DNA of 64,000 nucleotides from Chryseobacterium indologenes (GCF_002025665.1 NZ_CP018786.1:2666001-2730000), one strand, 5' to 3'; positions 7,762-16,160 are shown, counted from the stretch's first letter. Numbers and translations: made by a program. The notes: a model not told the origin generated them from the sequence alone.

Positions 7762-8940
7762 TTATAAGTTTTCAATCACAATTGCAGAAGCACCACCACC
7801 ACCATTACAGATAGCAGCAGCTCCATATTTCGCATTATTTTGCTTCAATACGTTGATTAATGTAACGATGATTCTTGAACCTGAACTTCCCAGTGGGTGT
7901 CCTAATGCTACAGCACCTCCGTTTACGTTTACTTTAGCAGCATCTAATCCTAAGATTTTGTTGTTAGCTAATCCTACTACTGAGAAAGCTTCGTTGAATT
8001 CGAAGAAATCGATATCTGAAACTTCTAATCCTGCTTTTTTAAGAGCGATAGGTAAAGCTTTTGCCGGAGCTGTTGTAAAGTTTTCAGGCTCATGGGCTGC
8101 ATCAGCATAAGAAACGATTTTTGCCAGAGGTTTCAATCCCAGTTCCTCCATTTTTTCTTTGGAAACAAGGATTAATGCAGAAGCTCCATCGTTCAAAGTA
8201 GATGCATTAGCTGCAGTTACTGTTCCTTCTTCTTTTTTAAATACAGTAGGAAGTGTTGAAATTCTGTCGAAGTTTACCGCTTTATATTCTTCATCTTCAG
8301 CAAAGATTACAGGTTCACCTTTTCTCTGAGGAATAGAAACCGGTACAATTTCTTCGTTGAATTTACCTTCGCTCCAAGCTTTTGCAGATCTTTTGTAAGA
8401 TTCTACAGCGAAGTTATCCTGATCTTCTCTTGTAATATTATAGTCTACAGCACATTTTTCTGCGCATACTCCCATATGTACTTTGTTGTATACGTCTGTA
8501 AGACCGTCAAGTACCATTCCGTCAAGCATTTTGATATCGCCTAATTTTGTAGCGACTCTTGCATTGTAATAATGAGGAACTAAAGACATATTCTCCATAC
8601 CTCCTGCAACTATTACATCAGCATCACCAGCTTTGATAGCCTGAGCTGCCATTGTTACAGCTTTCATTCCTGAAGCACAAACTTTATTTACTGTAGTAGA
8701 AGGTGTATTGATTGAAAGACCTGCTCCTAAAGCAACCTGACGAGCCGGCGCCTGGCCTTCTCCTGCCTGAAGAACATTTCCCATATAGATTTCCTGAACA
8801 TGATTAGGATCTAAACCAATTTTATCTAATGCTCCTTTTACGGCAGTTGCTCCCAGTTTTGTAGCCGGAACTGTTGATAAGCTTCCCATAAAACTCCCCA
8901 TAGGTGTTCTTACTGCGGAAACAATGAATACTTCTTTCAT
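7762..8940 (-). CDS. Acetyl-CoA C-acetyltransferase / thiolase
   Basis: 392 aa, standard thiolase length. The nucleophilic Cys is C88 in NKVCASGMK; the general-base His is H348 in GGAVALGHPLGSSG; the second catalytic Cys is C378 in CNGGGG; NEAF is at 316-319. Such enzymes condense two acetyl-CoA to acetoacetyl-CoA or run the reverse thiolysis in fatty-acid and ketogenic amino-acid breakdown. No beta-oxidation genes adjoin it, but etfBA about 3.4 kb away would serve acyl-CoA dehydrogenases. It appears monocistronic, with a strong terminator. Degradative versus biosynthetic preference cannot be settled from sequence. Confidence 0.93.
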   Translation of the reverse strand: MKEVFIVSAVRTPMGSFMGSLSTVPATKLGATAVKGALDKIGLDPNHVQEIYMGNVLQAGEGQAPARQVALGAGLSINTPSTTVNKVCASGMKAVTMAAQAIKAGDADVIVAGGMENMSLVPHYYNARVATKLGDIKMLDGMVLDGLTDVYNKVHMGVCAEKCAVDYNITREDQDNFAVESYKRSAKAWSEGKFNEEIVPVSIPQRKGEPVIFAEDEEYKAVNFDRISTLPTVFKKEEGTVTAANASTLNDGASALILVSKEKMEELGLKPLAKIVSYADAAHEPENFTTAPAKALPIALKKAGLEVSDIDFFEFNEAFSVVGLANNKILGLDAAKVNVNGGAVALGHPLGSSGSRIIVTLINVLKQNNAKYGAAAICNGGGGASAIVIENL

Positions 8941-8997
8941 GTATATAATTTTATTTTAGCTAAAACGGAATAAAGATTCCATTTTTATAGTTAGAAT

Positions 8998-9408
8998 TTA
9001 TTTCACTTTTACGTATACCAGATCAAACTGAGTCCCTTCAATTTTGGTATTCACTTTCAGAAGATTATCCTGAGTGGCTACTATTTTATTATTGAAGACA
9101 TCTCCAATCTGTGCGGGATCATTTTTATCGGATTTTTCCATCACGATTGCTTTATAATTGCAGTCGTCCACAAAAACCAATGTTGACTTGATATAATCTT
9201 TTCCATTATTGAAATATTCAGTTTGAACATTATCTTTAATAGTCATATACCATATTGCTTCCGGGTAATTGGGTCTTGTAAACTTCCCTTCTTTTATATT
9301 CACACATTTAGGCGGATTGTCCGGTTTTTTCTGTTCTGTTGTCTGAGCATGCATCTGTGTAGCTGCTGTCAACAAAATACCTGCTGAAAATATTTTTAAG
9401 AAGTTCAT
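8998..9408 (-). CDS. Small secreted protein of unknown function
   Basis: 136 aa. An N-terminal signal peptide (MNFLKIFSAGILLTAATQMHA, cleavage likely after MHA) is followed by about 115 residues. The mature part has two Cys (CVNI and CNYK) that could pair once exported. It begins 2 bp after the membrane protein gene upstream, so the two form an operon. No domain is recognised. A periplasmic or surface protein is the most that can be said. Confidence 0.75.
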   Translation of the reverse strand: MNFLKIFSAGILLTAATQMHAQTTEQKKPDNPPKCVNIKEGKFTRPNYPEAIWYMTIKDNVQTEYFNNGKDYIKSTLVFVDDCNYKAIVMEKSDKNDPAQIGDVFNNKIVATQDNLLKVNTKIEGTQFDLVYVKVK

Positions 9409-9410
9409 AT

Positions 9411-9815
9411 TTATATTTGTGTTCTGTTGTTAACTTTTTTATTTCCTCCGGCAAAAACCATCAGAAAAGCGCCTAAAAACTCTACAGCCCAACCCCATTT
9501 CAATTTAACAATTCCTGCAAAAGTTTCCTGCCAGGATTTGAAAGGTAAAAAGCTAAAGTATTGCAGTGACTGCATTTTCACAGCAATCAGGGTGAATCCG
9601 AATAAAAGAATAAGCAGAATACCAAAGAATCTGACAATTTTAGCACTGTTATTTACAATTCCAAAAACTGCACATGCCGAAAAAATCCAGCACGCAATAG
9701 CAAGATAATGATCAAGCTTCCAATAGTTCCAGTTCCCGATAACAGGCACATGCACCAAGGGTAAAAAGCTGCCTACAATTACTAACAGTAATCCTAATAA
9801 CTGAATATTTTTCAT
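9411..9815 (-). CDS. Small four-helix membrane protein of unknown function
   Basis: 134 aa from the ATG at 9815, with four hydrophobic segments (about residues 4-24, 40-57, 66-85 and 112-130). A longer frame reaches 9896, but it would run through a terminator-like hairpin at 9844-9868, so the shorter start is preferred. It is followed after 2 bp by the secreted protein gene. No family is recognised; the size and pattern resemble small uncharacterised integral membrane proteins common in this genus. Confidence 0.65.
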   Translation of the reverse strand: MKNIQLLGLLLVIVGSFLPLVHVPVIGNWNYWKLDHYLAIACWIFSACAVFGIVNNSAKIVRFFGILLILLFGFTLIAVKMQSLQYFSFLPFKSWQETFAGIVKLKWGWAVEFLGAFLMVFAGGNKKVNNRTQI

Positions 9816-9843
9816 ATTTACTAAAGTGCCAAAATACAAAAAA

Positions 9844-9868
9844 AAACACACTTTTAAGTAGTGTGTTT
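9844..9868 (-). terminator. Terminator-like hairpin
   Basis: AAACACAC/GTGTGTTT (9844-9851 with 9861-9868) followed on the minus strand by a T-run. It lies upstream of the 9815 start and would end transcripts entering from the right. Confidence 0.55.
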
Positions 9869-9906
9869 TAAAAATAGAAATTCCATACCCGAACACTTGT
9901 TAGTTA

Positions 9907-9927
9907 CAAAAAAACTCCGGAGTTTTT
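9907..9927 (-). terminator. Terminator-like palindrome AAAAACTCCGGAGTTTTT
   Basis: Perfect palindrome at 9910-9927, followed on the minus strand by extra T residues. It ends a ~120 nt segment lying between two terminators (see findings). Confidence 0.5.
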
Positions 9928-9971
9928 GATTATTATATAAATAAAAATGGAATTTATTATCAAATTAAAAA

Positions 9972-10007
9972 TCACCACCTGAAGTTTCTATCACGACGGA
10001 AGTCCAT
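9972..10007 (-). other. Possible 11-codon mini-ORF (MDFRRDRNFRW)
   Basis: A short Arg- and aromatic-rich frame lies in the interval between two terminator-like hairpins (9907-9927 and 10058-10087). Upstream is TAAAGCTTTG, close to but not matching TAnnTTTG. It may be a micropeptide, part of a small RNA, or chance. Confidence 0.2.
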
Positions 10008-10057
10008 ATTTTTCTTCTGCAAAGCTTTATTGTATAAAAGGATATCTCAAAATAAAA

Positions 10058-10087
10058 AAATTGCATTTTTTTTCAAAAATGCAATTT
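10058..10087 (-). terminator. Terminator of the nucleoside permease gene
   Basis: AAATTGCATTTTT/AAAAATGCAATTT (10058-10070 with 10075-10087) with a T-run on the minus strand, 27 bp after the stop codon. Confidence 0.75.
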
Positions 10088-10113
10088 AATATCTTAATAA
10101 ATATACGTTTCAA

Positions 10114-11496
10114 TTAGTGTTTCACTGATGAAACATCTTCCGGGTTATGTTTATGTTTAAACAGTACGGCAAAGAAAACCGCCAGTATTAACGCATAGAT
10201 TGCAAAAGAAAGCCAAATCTGCTGCCAGTCTTTTACCATCACAACAGAGGAAAGAGTTCCGTCTGAATTGACAGCAGCATTAAAACTCTTCTTTAAAATA
10301 TTCAGGAAAGTAGGATTATCAGGGGTTGTCTGCAGGTAAGCAGAAAGATCTGAAGCTGTAGAAAACTTATGCGTAAAGAACTTATCAATAGCCCAACCTG
10401 CGGCATAACTTCCGAAAACCGCTCCAAAACCGTTGGTCATCATCATGAATAATCCCTGAGCCGAAGAACGTATTTTTTTATCGGTAGTCGTTTCCACGAA
10501 AAGTGACCCTGAGATATTAAAGAAATCGAAAGCCATTCCGTACACGATACATGAAAGAATGATTAAAGAAAGGCCAAATCCGTCCGGCACCCCATAAGCA
10601 AAGAATCCGAATCTTAAAACCCAGGCCAGCATCGATATCAACATTACTTTTTTAATTCCAAATTTCTTCAGGAAGAAAGGAATTGCCAAAATAAACAGGG
10701 TTTCTGAAACCTGAGAAATTGACATAATGATGGTAGATCTCTTTACTACAAATGAGTCTGCATATTTAGGAAAATGAGCAAACTCACTTAAAAATACATC
10801 ACCATATGCATTGGTAAGTTGAAGTGCTGCTCCCAAAAGCATTGAAAACATAAAGAATAAAGCCATTTTATAGTTTCCAAAAAGCTTAAATGCATTCAAG
10901 CCTAACTGCTCAGATAATGGTGAATGTTTGTCAATCAGTTTTTGTGGGGGACATTTTGGAAGTGTAAGGGCATAAATTCCTAAGAAAATTGCGACAACAC
11001 CTCCGATATAAAACTGACCTTCTGTTTCTTTATTCCCACTAAGGTTTGTGATCCACATCGCAACAATAAAACCAATAGTTCCCCATACACGAATCGGTGG
11101 AAAGTCTTTCACCACATCCAGATTGTTATTTTTCAGGATCGTATAAGAAATTGAATTGGCAAGTGCAATGGTAGGCATGTAGAAACACATGGCCAAAAGC
11201 ATTACTGAAAAGAAGGAATTCGGGTCTGTAGAATGAGGTAAAATAAAAAGAATAACCCCATAGAGGATGTGTAATACTGAAAATATGCGTTCCGCATTTA
11301 CCCAGCGGTCAGCAATAATTCCAGTAATGGTTGGCATAAATATAGAAGCAATTCCCATTGTTCCGAACACAGCTCCAAACTGAGTTCCATCCCAATGTTT
11401 TGTGCCAAACCAGAAGTTTGCCATCGTAATCAGCCAAGCTCCCCAAACGAAAAATTGGAGAAAACTGAGGATGGTCAGGCGTAATTTTAAATTCAT
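10114..11496 (-). CDS. Nucleoside permease (NupG-type MFS)
   Basis: 460 aa with about twelve membrane helices. The opening LRLTILSFLQFFVWGAWLIT, the following GIIADRW and the PIRVWGTIGFIVAMW segment are characteristic of the nucleoside:H+ symporter (NupG/XapB) family. It would import nucleosides across the inner membrane. It starts 22 bp downstream of the bifunctional nuclease-family gene and probably shares its transcript. An insertion between the last two helices (around residues 375-420) is longer than in E. coli NupG. Substrate range is not deducible. Confidence 0.85.
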   Translation of the reverse strand: MNLKLRLTILSFLQFFVWGAWLITMANFWFGTKHWDGTQFGAVFGTMGIASIFMPTITGIIADRWVNAERIFSVLHILYGVILFILPHSTDPNSFFSVMLLAMCFYMPTIALANSISYTILKNNNLDVVKDFPPIRVWGTIGFIVAMWITNLSGNKETEGQFYIGGVVAIFLGIYALTLPKCPPQKLIDKHSPLSEQLGLNAFKLFGNYKMALFFMFSMLLGAALQLTNAYGDVFLSEFAHFPKYADSFVVKRSTIIMSISQVSETLFILAIPFFLKKFGIKKVMLISMLAWVLRFGFFAYGVPDGFGLSLIILSCIVYGMAFDFFNISGSLFVETTTDKKIRSSAQGLFMMMTNGFGAVFGSYAAGWAIDKFFTHKFSTASDLSAYLQTTPDNPTFLNILKKSFNAAVNSDGTLSSVVMVKDWQQIWLSFAIYALILAVFFAVLFKHKHNPEDVSSVKH

Positions 11497-11518
11497 AGTT
11501 TATATAAAAAGTATCTCT

Positions 11519-12118
11519 TTAATCAATTTTCTTTTTCCTCCTCTTGATTTCTTCCTGGATTTCAAGGGCGGTATCATAGTCTTCTTCTTTAACGGCTTCA
11601 TCTAGTAATTTCTGAAGCTCTTCCATAGAAAGAGATTTTAAGTTATCTTCTGTTTGTACAGTTTCTGAGAATGATTGTTCTTCTTTTGAAACATCTTCCA
11701 GTTCCAATAAAATCCCGGCTTCATTTAAAACCTGCTGCGTTGTAAATATGGGCGCATCAAATCTTACAGCCATTGCAACAGCATCGGAGGTTCTGGCATC
11801 AAGGATCAGTTCTTCGTCTGTTACTTTATTTTTAAAGTTGATATTTGAAAAGAATACTCCGTCTACAATCTGATAGATAATGACAGAAATCAGCTCATAA
11901 TTGGCAGAAACTATAAATTTTGTAAATAAATCATGAGTAAGAGGACGCGGTGGATGAATATCTTTCTCCAATCCGAGAGAGATAGACTGGGCTTCGAAAT
12001 TTCCTATAACAACAGGTAATTTTATATGTGTTTCTTCATGCTCCAGTAACAATGCGTAAGCCCCCGACTGGGTCTGGCTGTACGATATTCCGCGAATAAT
12101 TAGCTGCTTATAATCCAT
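11519..12118 (-). CDS. Bifunctional nuclease family (DUF151) protein with C-terminal UVR domain
   Basis: 199 aa. Residues 1-135 are a bifunctional-nuclease/DUF151 domain (LPVVIGNFEAQSISLGLE, RPLTHDL and LDARTSDAVAMAVRFDAPIF are its hallmark segments). Residues 160-197 form a UVR-type helical hairpin (LQKLLDEAVKEEDYDTALEI), as in UvrB/UvrC and Clp-associated proteins. Some DUF151 proteins have reported nuclease activity; the cellular role in flavobacteria is unclear. The -7 box at 12124-12131 ends only 5 bp before the ATG, so the mRNA may be leaderless. It is followed after 22 bp by the nucleoside permease. Confidence 0.9.
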   Translation of the reverse strand: MDYKQLIIRGISYSQTQSGAYALLLEHEETHIKLPVVIGNFEAQSISLGLEKDIHPPRPLTHDLFTKFIVSANYELISVIIYQIVDGVFFSNINFKNKVTDEELILDARTSDAVAMAVRFDAPIFTTQQVLNEAGILLELEDVSKEEQSFSETVQTEDNLKSLSMEELQKLLDEAVKEEDYDTALEIQEEIKRRKKKID

Positions 12119-12123
12119 AGCTA

Positions 12124-12131
12124 CAAATATA
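12124..12131 (-). promoter_or_regulatory. -7 box (TATATTTG) abutting the DUF151 start
   Basis: Exact TAnnTTTG; with the usual 5-7 nt to the transcription start, the mRNA would begin at or next to the ATG at 12118. Confidence 0.55.
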
Positions 12132-12170
12132 GATTAATTTTTTATTGTGTTTTCACTTTTTTACGCAAAA

Positions 12171-12198
12171 ATAAAAGCCCGGAAAGCCGAGCTTTTAT
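12171..12198 (-). terminator. Terminator of the etfBA operon
   Basis: Stem ATAAAAGC/GCTTTTAT (12171-12178 with 12191-12198) with an inner CGG/CCG pairing, followed on the minus strand by TTTTTG. It lies about 105 bp after the etfA stop. Confidence 0.7.
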
Positions 12199-12227
12199 CT
12201 GTATTGTTGATGATTGTCAAACGTCAA

Positions 12228-12286
12228 TAGTGAATTTTGCTTTGCAAGTATTTACTTAAAAATTGACGAGCAAAGCGAATTAACTA
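12228..12286. repeat. Imperfect inverted repeat in the etfA 3' spacer
   Basis: GCTTTGC (12239-12245) pairs with GCAAAGC (12270-12276), extended by partly matching TAGTGAATT/AATTAACTA arms. The flanking GTGAAT/ATTGACGT wording also occurs in the mutA/divIC spacer (22290-22350), suggesting a degenerate dispersed repeat. Confidence 0.4.
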
Positions 12287-12302
12287 TTCACAATTCACTT
12301 TC

Positions 12303-13250
12303 TTATCCTTTAATTGCTTTAATTTTCTCTGTTAATGCAGGAATAATCTGGAAAGCATCTCCTACTACTCCATAATCAGCAGACTTGAAGAATGGTGCTT
12401 CAGGATCACTGTTGATTACTACGATTGTTTTTGAAGAGTTTACTCCGGCAAGGTGCTGAATAGCTCCTGAAATTCCTACTGCAACGTAAAGATTAGGGGC
12501 AATTGCTTTACCTGTTTGTCCTACGTGCTCTGTGTGAGGTCTCCATCCGATATCAGAAACAGGCTTAGAACATGCTGTAGCTGCTCCTAAAACGTTTGCC
12601 AAATCTTCGATCATTCCCCAGTTTTCAGGTCCTTTCATCCCTCTACCAGCAGAAACAACAACTTCTGCTTCTTTAAGGTCTAATTTACCTGAACTCTGCT
12701 CGTGAGAAATCACTTTAGTATCTTCATTAGCAACAGATAAGTTTTTCACTTCTTCTGAACCTGATACTGCGTTTTCTTTAACACCGAAAGCATTTTGAGA
12801 AACAGTAACAATTACTCCGTTTCCTTCCGCTTTTGCATGCATGAAACCTTTTCCTGAAAATGCTCTTCTTTTTACCTGGAAAGGAGAAAGGCTTTCAGGA
12901 GCTTCCAATGCATTAGTAATTAAAGAATAGTTCTTCATTACCGCAAGCATAGGAGCAATGGAAGAAGCGTCAGTAGTGTGAGGGAAAACGATGATATTTC
13001 CGTCTGCTACTTCACTTACAGCCTGAGCGAATGCTTTTGCTGAGAAATTTTTAAGACCTTCGTCTTTGATATTGATAACATTTGATGCTCCATATTTGTA
13101 TAATAAATCTGAAGAATCTGTTGGGTTTACAGAGATTGCTGTAACGGTATCTCCTGCTTTATCAGCGATAGCTTTAGCATAAGAAACTGCTTCAAAAGCT
13201 GCTTTTTTGTAAACTCCGTTTATATTTTCTGCGTATACGAATACTGCCAT
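12303..13250 (-). CDS. etfA: Electron transfer flavoprotein subunit alpha
   Basis: 315 aa, normal for EtfA. The C-terminal FAD domain is clear: GRGMKGPENW, SDIGWRPHTEHVGQTGK, and LYVAVGISGAIQHLAGV, followed by VINSDPEAPFFKSADYGVVGD. With EtfB it accepts electrons from acyl-CoA and related dehydrogenases and passes them to the quinone pool. It lies 41 bp downstream of etfB in the same direction, in the usual flavobacterial etfB-etfA order. The gap holds an AT-rich repeat rather than a promoter or terminator, so one transcript is expected. Confidence 0.96.
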   Translation of the reverse strand: MAVFVYAENINGVYKKAAFEAVSYAKAIADKAGDTVTAISVNPTDSSDLLYKYGASNVINIKDEGLKNFSAKAFAQAVSEVADGNIIVFPHTTDASSIAPMLAVMKNYSLITNALEAPESLSPFQVKRRAFSGKGFMHAKAEGNGVIVTVSQNAFGVKENAVSGSEEVKNLSVANEDTKVISHEQSSGKLDLKEAEVVVSAGRGMKGPENWGMIEDLANVLGAATACSKPVSDIGWRPHTEHVGQTGKAIAPNLYVAVGISGAIQHLAGVNSSKTIVVINSDPEAPFFKSADYGVVGDAFQIIPALTEKIKAIKG

Positions 13251-13266
13251 TGTTTTAAATTTAAAA

Positions 13267-13294
13267 ATTAAAAGATTGAAAAATTTAAAGATTA
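13267..13294. repeat. 28 bp AT-rich intergenic repeat, copy 1
   Basis: Starts ATTAAAAGATT and matches 24 of 28 bases of a segment upstream of udk (23420-23447). It overlaps the stop region of etfB. Confidence 0.45.
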
Positions 13295-14038
13295 GATTAC
13301 TTTAGCTTCTTCGTGAAGTAATCTTACCAATTCATCAAGATTATCCGGAGAAACCATTTTCACAGCAGCTCTTGGCGGAACGCTGTCATAAGATACTCCC
13401 TGAACTTTTACTTCTGAAGAAGAAGGTTCTACTACCTGCAAAGGTTTTGTTCTTGCAGACATAATTCCTCTCATATTCGGGATGATAAGATCTTTCTCAT
13501 CTACTAATCCTTTCTGACCTGCAATAATTGCCGGTAATTTTACAGAAATAGTTTCTTTTCCTCCTTCAATTTCTCTTACTGCAGTAGCTTCGCTTCCGTT
13601 TACGTCTAATCCTACTGAAGCGTTTACGAAAGGTTGGTTTAATAACTGAGCTACCATTCCAGGAACAGAACCGCCGTTATAATCGATAGATTCTTTTCCG
13701 CAAAGGATAAGATCATATCCTCCGTTTTGAGCTACAGCTGCAATTTCTTTTGCTGTAGAATAGCTGTCTTTTGGATCAAGATTTACTCTTACTGCATCGT
13801 TAGCACCAATTGCTAAAGCTTTTCTGATTACAGGTTCTGTAGCAGCATCACCTACGTTGATTACTGTTACTGTTGCTCCCTGAGATTCCTGAAGTTTAAC
13901 CGCTTTTGTCAACGCAAATTCGTCTAGAGGGTTAATTACCCACTGAATTCCGTTTTTGTCGAAAGCAGATTTGTCTGCTGTAAAGTTAATTTTGGAAGTA
14001 GTATCCGGAACACTACTAATACAAACTAATATTTTCAT
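13292..14038 (-). CDS. etfB: Electron transfer flavoprotein subunit beta
   Basis: 248 aa. It begins MKILVCISSVPDT, the standard EtfB N-terminus, with the AMP-binding region containing GKESIDYNGGSVPGMVAQLL and the C-terminal GIMSARTKPL segment. It is the partner of EtfA. First gene of the operon, transcribed toward etfA. The leader holds two perfect palindromes (14072-14083 and 14186-14203) that could be operators. No TAnnTTTG box was found directly upstream. Confidence 0.96.
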   Translation of the reverse strand: MKILVCISSVPDTTSKINFTADKSAFDKNGIQWVINPLDEFALTKAVKLQESQGATVTVINVGDAATEPVIRKALAIGANDAVRVNLDPKDSYSTAKEIAAVAQNGGYDLILCGKESIDYNGGSVPGMVAQLLNQPFVNASVGLDVNGSEATAVREIEGGKETISVKLPAIIAGQKGLVDEKDLIIPNMRGIMSARTKPLQVVEPSSSEVKVQGVSYDSVPPRAAVKMVSPDNLDELVRLLHEEAKVI

Positions 14039-14071
14039 ATGTTGTTCTTAATTTTTTTATGGGTCATATGT

Positions 14072-14083
14072 AACCTTAAGGTT
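14072..14083. promoter_or_regulatory. Perfect 12 bp palindrome AACCTTAAGGTT upstream of etfB
   Basis: Lies 34 bp before the etfB start, flanked by CATATG and CATGTG. Possible operator; no bound regulator can be named. Confidence 0.35.
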
Positions 14084-14185
14084 TCATGTGTACTATTTTA
14101 TTTTTTCCCTTTTGGCGCATAAAATCATGACAGTTTATGCAGAGATTTTGTTTGAATTAATTTTTGCTAATATAAATAAAAAATA

Positions 14186-14203
14186 TATTATGCATGCATA
14201 ATA
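14186..14203. promoter_or_regulatory. Perfect 18 bp palindrome TATTATGCATGCATAATA
   Basis: Lies between the SDR gene stop (14238) and etfB. It has no loop and few GC pairs, so it suits a dimeric DNA-binding protein better than a terminator. Confidence 0.35.
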
Positions 14204-14237
14204 CTTATTAAATTATTATTCAATACATTAGATGTAG

Positions 14238-14945
14238 TTACTTAGCTGGTTTCGTTGCCCTAAACTCTATTTTACTTGGCAAAACTCTTGGATTCATCTT
14301 TAAAATATCCAATATAAGATTCCCCATATCTTCAGGCTGGATCTTCCAACTGTCCTTTTCAGACGGAATATTTCCGTTAAAATGAGTGGCTACAGAACCC
14401 GGCATGATCACAGTAGATTTAATATTGTATTTCCTTAGATCAATCATGGCAGCCTGTGTAAAACCTACCACTCCGAATTTTGAAGCATTGTATCCTGTCC
14501 CATTTTCAAAGAAATTCGCCCCTGCGAGACTGGAAATGGTAATATAGTAGCCTTCTGTCTTTTTCAGTTCTTCCACAGAGGCTTTCAAGGTATAAAAAAC
14601 ACCTGTAAGATTCGTTTCTATCATATCATTCCACTCCTCTGCCGTCAACTCATCTACGGGCTTAAAAATGCCCAATCCTGCATTGGCAATAATATAATCC
14701 AGTCTTCCGAACTTTTCAACGGTATATTTTACAGCTTCCTGTTCGCTTTCCAGACTTCTTACATCAGAAACAATCCCCAAAACATTTTCTGAATATTGCT
14801 TAAGTTCTTCTTCTGCCTTCATTACATCTTCTCTTTTTCTTCCTGAAAATGCTACAGAAATGCCATTTTCAAGTAAAATTTTCGCAATCCCGAAACCTAT
14901 TCCTTTGGTTCCTCCTGTTATATAAGCTGTTTTATTATCTGACAT
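14238..14945 (-). CDS. Short-chain dehydrogenase/reductase (SDR)
   Basis: 235 aa classical SDR. The NAD(P)-binding TGGTKGIGFGIA (residues 11-22), NAG (residues 89-91), the catalytic Ser in ITISSLAG, and YNASK with the catalytic Tyr and Lys are all present. GRKRED after beta-strand 2 suggests NADP preference. Substrate unknown. It looks monocistronic, with a terminator belonging to the next gene upstream. There is no sign that it works with etfBA beyond proximity. Confidence 0.88.
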   Translation of the reverse strand: MSDNKTAYITGGTKGIGFGIAKILLENGISVAFSGRKREDVMKAEEELKQYSENVLGIVSDVRSLESEQEAVKYTVEKFGRLDYIIANAGLGIFKPVDELTAEEWNDMIETNLTGVFYTLKASVEELKKTEGYYITISSLAGANFFENGTGYNASKFGVVGFTQAAMIDLRKYNIKSTVIMPGSVATHFNGNIPSEKDSWKIQPEDMGNLILDILKMNPRVLPSKIEFRATKPAK

Positions 14946-14976
14946 ATGATTGAAATTTTTAATTCTCTAAAATAAC

Positions 14977-15001
14977 AAAAACGCTCCAATTGGAGCGTTT
15001 T
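14977..15001 (-). terminator. Terminator of the first T9SS cargo gene
   Basis: AAAACGCTCC/GGAGCGTTTT with an A and T flank, 24 bp after the stop codon at 15025. Confidence 0.8.
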
Positions 15002-15024
15002 GCTGATACTAAGATTTATCAGTA

Positions 15025-15948
15025 TTATTTTTTGATGAACTTCTCTGTGAAGTTTCTTCCTTCTGTTTCTACATTCAGTAAATAAGCTCCGGCAGACAGG
15101 CTTCTGACATTTACCTGATCTCCGTTTAATGTTACATCTACTCTCTTTCCAGACATATCATATGCTTCAACATGTTTGATCTTGTTTGGTGTTGTGATTT
15201 TTATAACATCAGTAGCCGGGTTTGGATAGATAGACAGTTTTATGTCATTTTTAACGGCGTCTTTTGTAGATAAGGCTGCTTCATTATTAATTTTGATATT
15301 ATCGATATAAGCAGAACCTCCATAGTTATCATGTACAAAATCCATCCTGTTAATATTATTGTTACTGAATGGTTGTCCTGTGTAAATGAGAGCATCATTC
15401 AGGTAATATTGGATTCCCGTAGCCGTAGAAACTATTTTTACCCTGTACCAGGTATTGGCATTCCAGGTTTGATTGGTATTGACTAAATTATTTGAACCTG
15501 CTGTTGCAATCAGAATGCTTCCATCATAAGAGAAGTCAATATAAGTAACGATTCCTCCTGTACCTACTGTATTTACAGTTCTAAAAACAAAGTCTGAACT
15601 TGATGTACTTTTTTGAGTCAGTCTTACATCAAATGATTGTGTAAAGCTATTATACGTTAATGGTGTCGTAAAGGTATAAAAACCACCCATTACAGGACTT
15701 TGCTGTGGCCCATAAGGGGCATCTGTTGTTATTTTAAAACTGTTTGATCCCTGGCTTGCCATTTCAGCTGACACCAATTGACTTGTCAGATATACTGGCG
15801 GTGTTGCTCCATTATTAGTCGTAACCCAGCCCTGCTGTCCATTAATGTTTCCTGCTGTATACCCTTCACCGGCTTCAAAAGAAATAGTCTGCTGAGCAAA
15901 AGATGATATTGAAATCAACGAAATTGCGAAAATGTAAAGTTTCTTCAT
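15025..15948 (-). CDS. Secreted protein with LamG-like domain and type IX sorting domain
   Basis: 307 aa. The signal peptide is MKKLYIFAISLISISSFAQ. Residues 20-225 look like a concanavalin A/LamG-like beta-sandwich (EAGEGYTAGNINGQQGW, YRVKIV, YYLNDALIYTGQ, DFVHDNYGGSAYIDNI). Residues ~235-307 are a type A T9SS C-terminal sorting domain (SIYPNPATDVIKI and the closing GRNFTEKFIKK). It should be exported through Sec, then across the outer membrane by the type IX system and anchored or released. It is a tandem paralogue of the next gene upstream. The ligand is unknown; carbohydrate or adhesive binding is only a fold-based guess. It has its own -7 box at 15969-15976. Confidence 0.85.
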   Translation of the reverse strand: MKKLYIFAISLISISSFAQQTISFEAGEGYTAGNINGQQGWVTTNNGATPPVYLTSQLVSAEMASQGSNSFKITTDAPYGPQQSPVMGGFYTFTTPLTYNSFTQSFDVRLTQKSTSSSDFVFRTVNTVGTGGIVTYIDFSYDGSILIATAGSNNLVNTNQTWNANTWYRVKIVSTATGIQYYLNDALIYTGQPFSNNNINRMDFVHDNYGGSAYIDNIKINNEAALSTKDAVKNDIKLSIYPNPATDVIKITTPNKIKHVEAYDMSGKRVDVTLNGDQVNVRSLSAGAYLLNVETEGRNFTEKFIKK

Positions 15949-15968
15949 GATATTTTTTTAGTTTCGAA

Positions 15969-15976
15969 CAAATATA
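15969..15976 (-). promoter_or_regulatory. -7 box (TATATTTG) for the first T9SS cargo gene
   Basis: Exact TAnnTTTG on the minus strand, 20 bp before the ATG at 15948. Confidence 0.6.
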
Positions 15977-16160
15977 TACGTTTTAAATCTAAAAAGCAAA
16001 ATATATGAATATTTTACACCTATTAACAAATTAACATAATATTTTTAATCAAAAATAATGAAGATATTAAATCTAAGAAAGAATAGTAATTCCGAAAAAA
16101 TCATCCATAAATATATCAAAACACTAAACAGAGCACATGTTTTCAGCGGTGTGAAATAAT

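Noticed and set aside
9816..9896. Longer N-terminus for the small membrane protein
   Set aside because: It would translate through a terminator-like hairpin and adds a Lys/aromatic segment unlike the rest.
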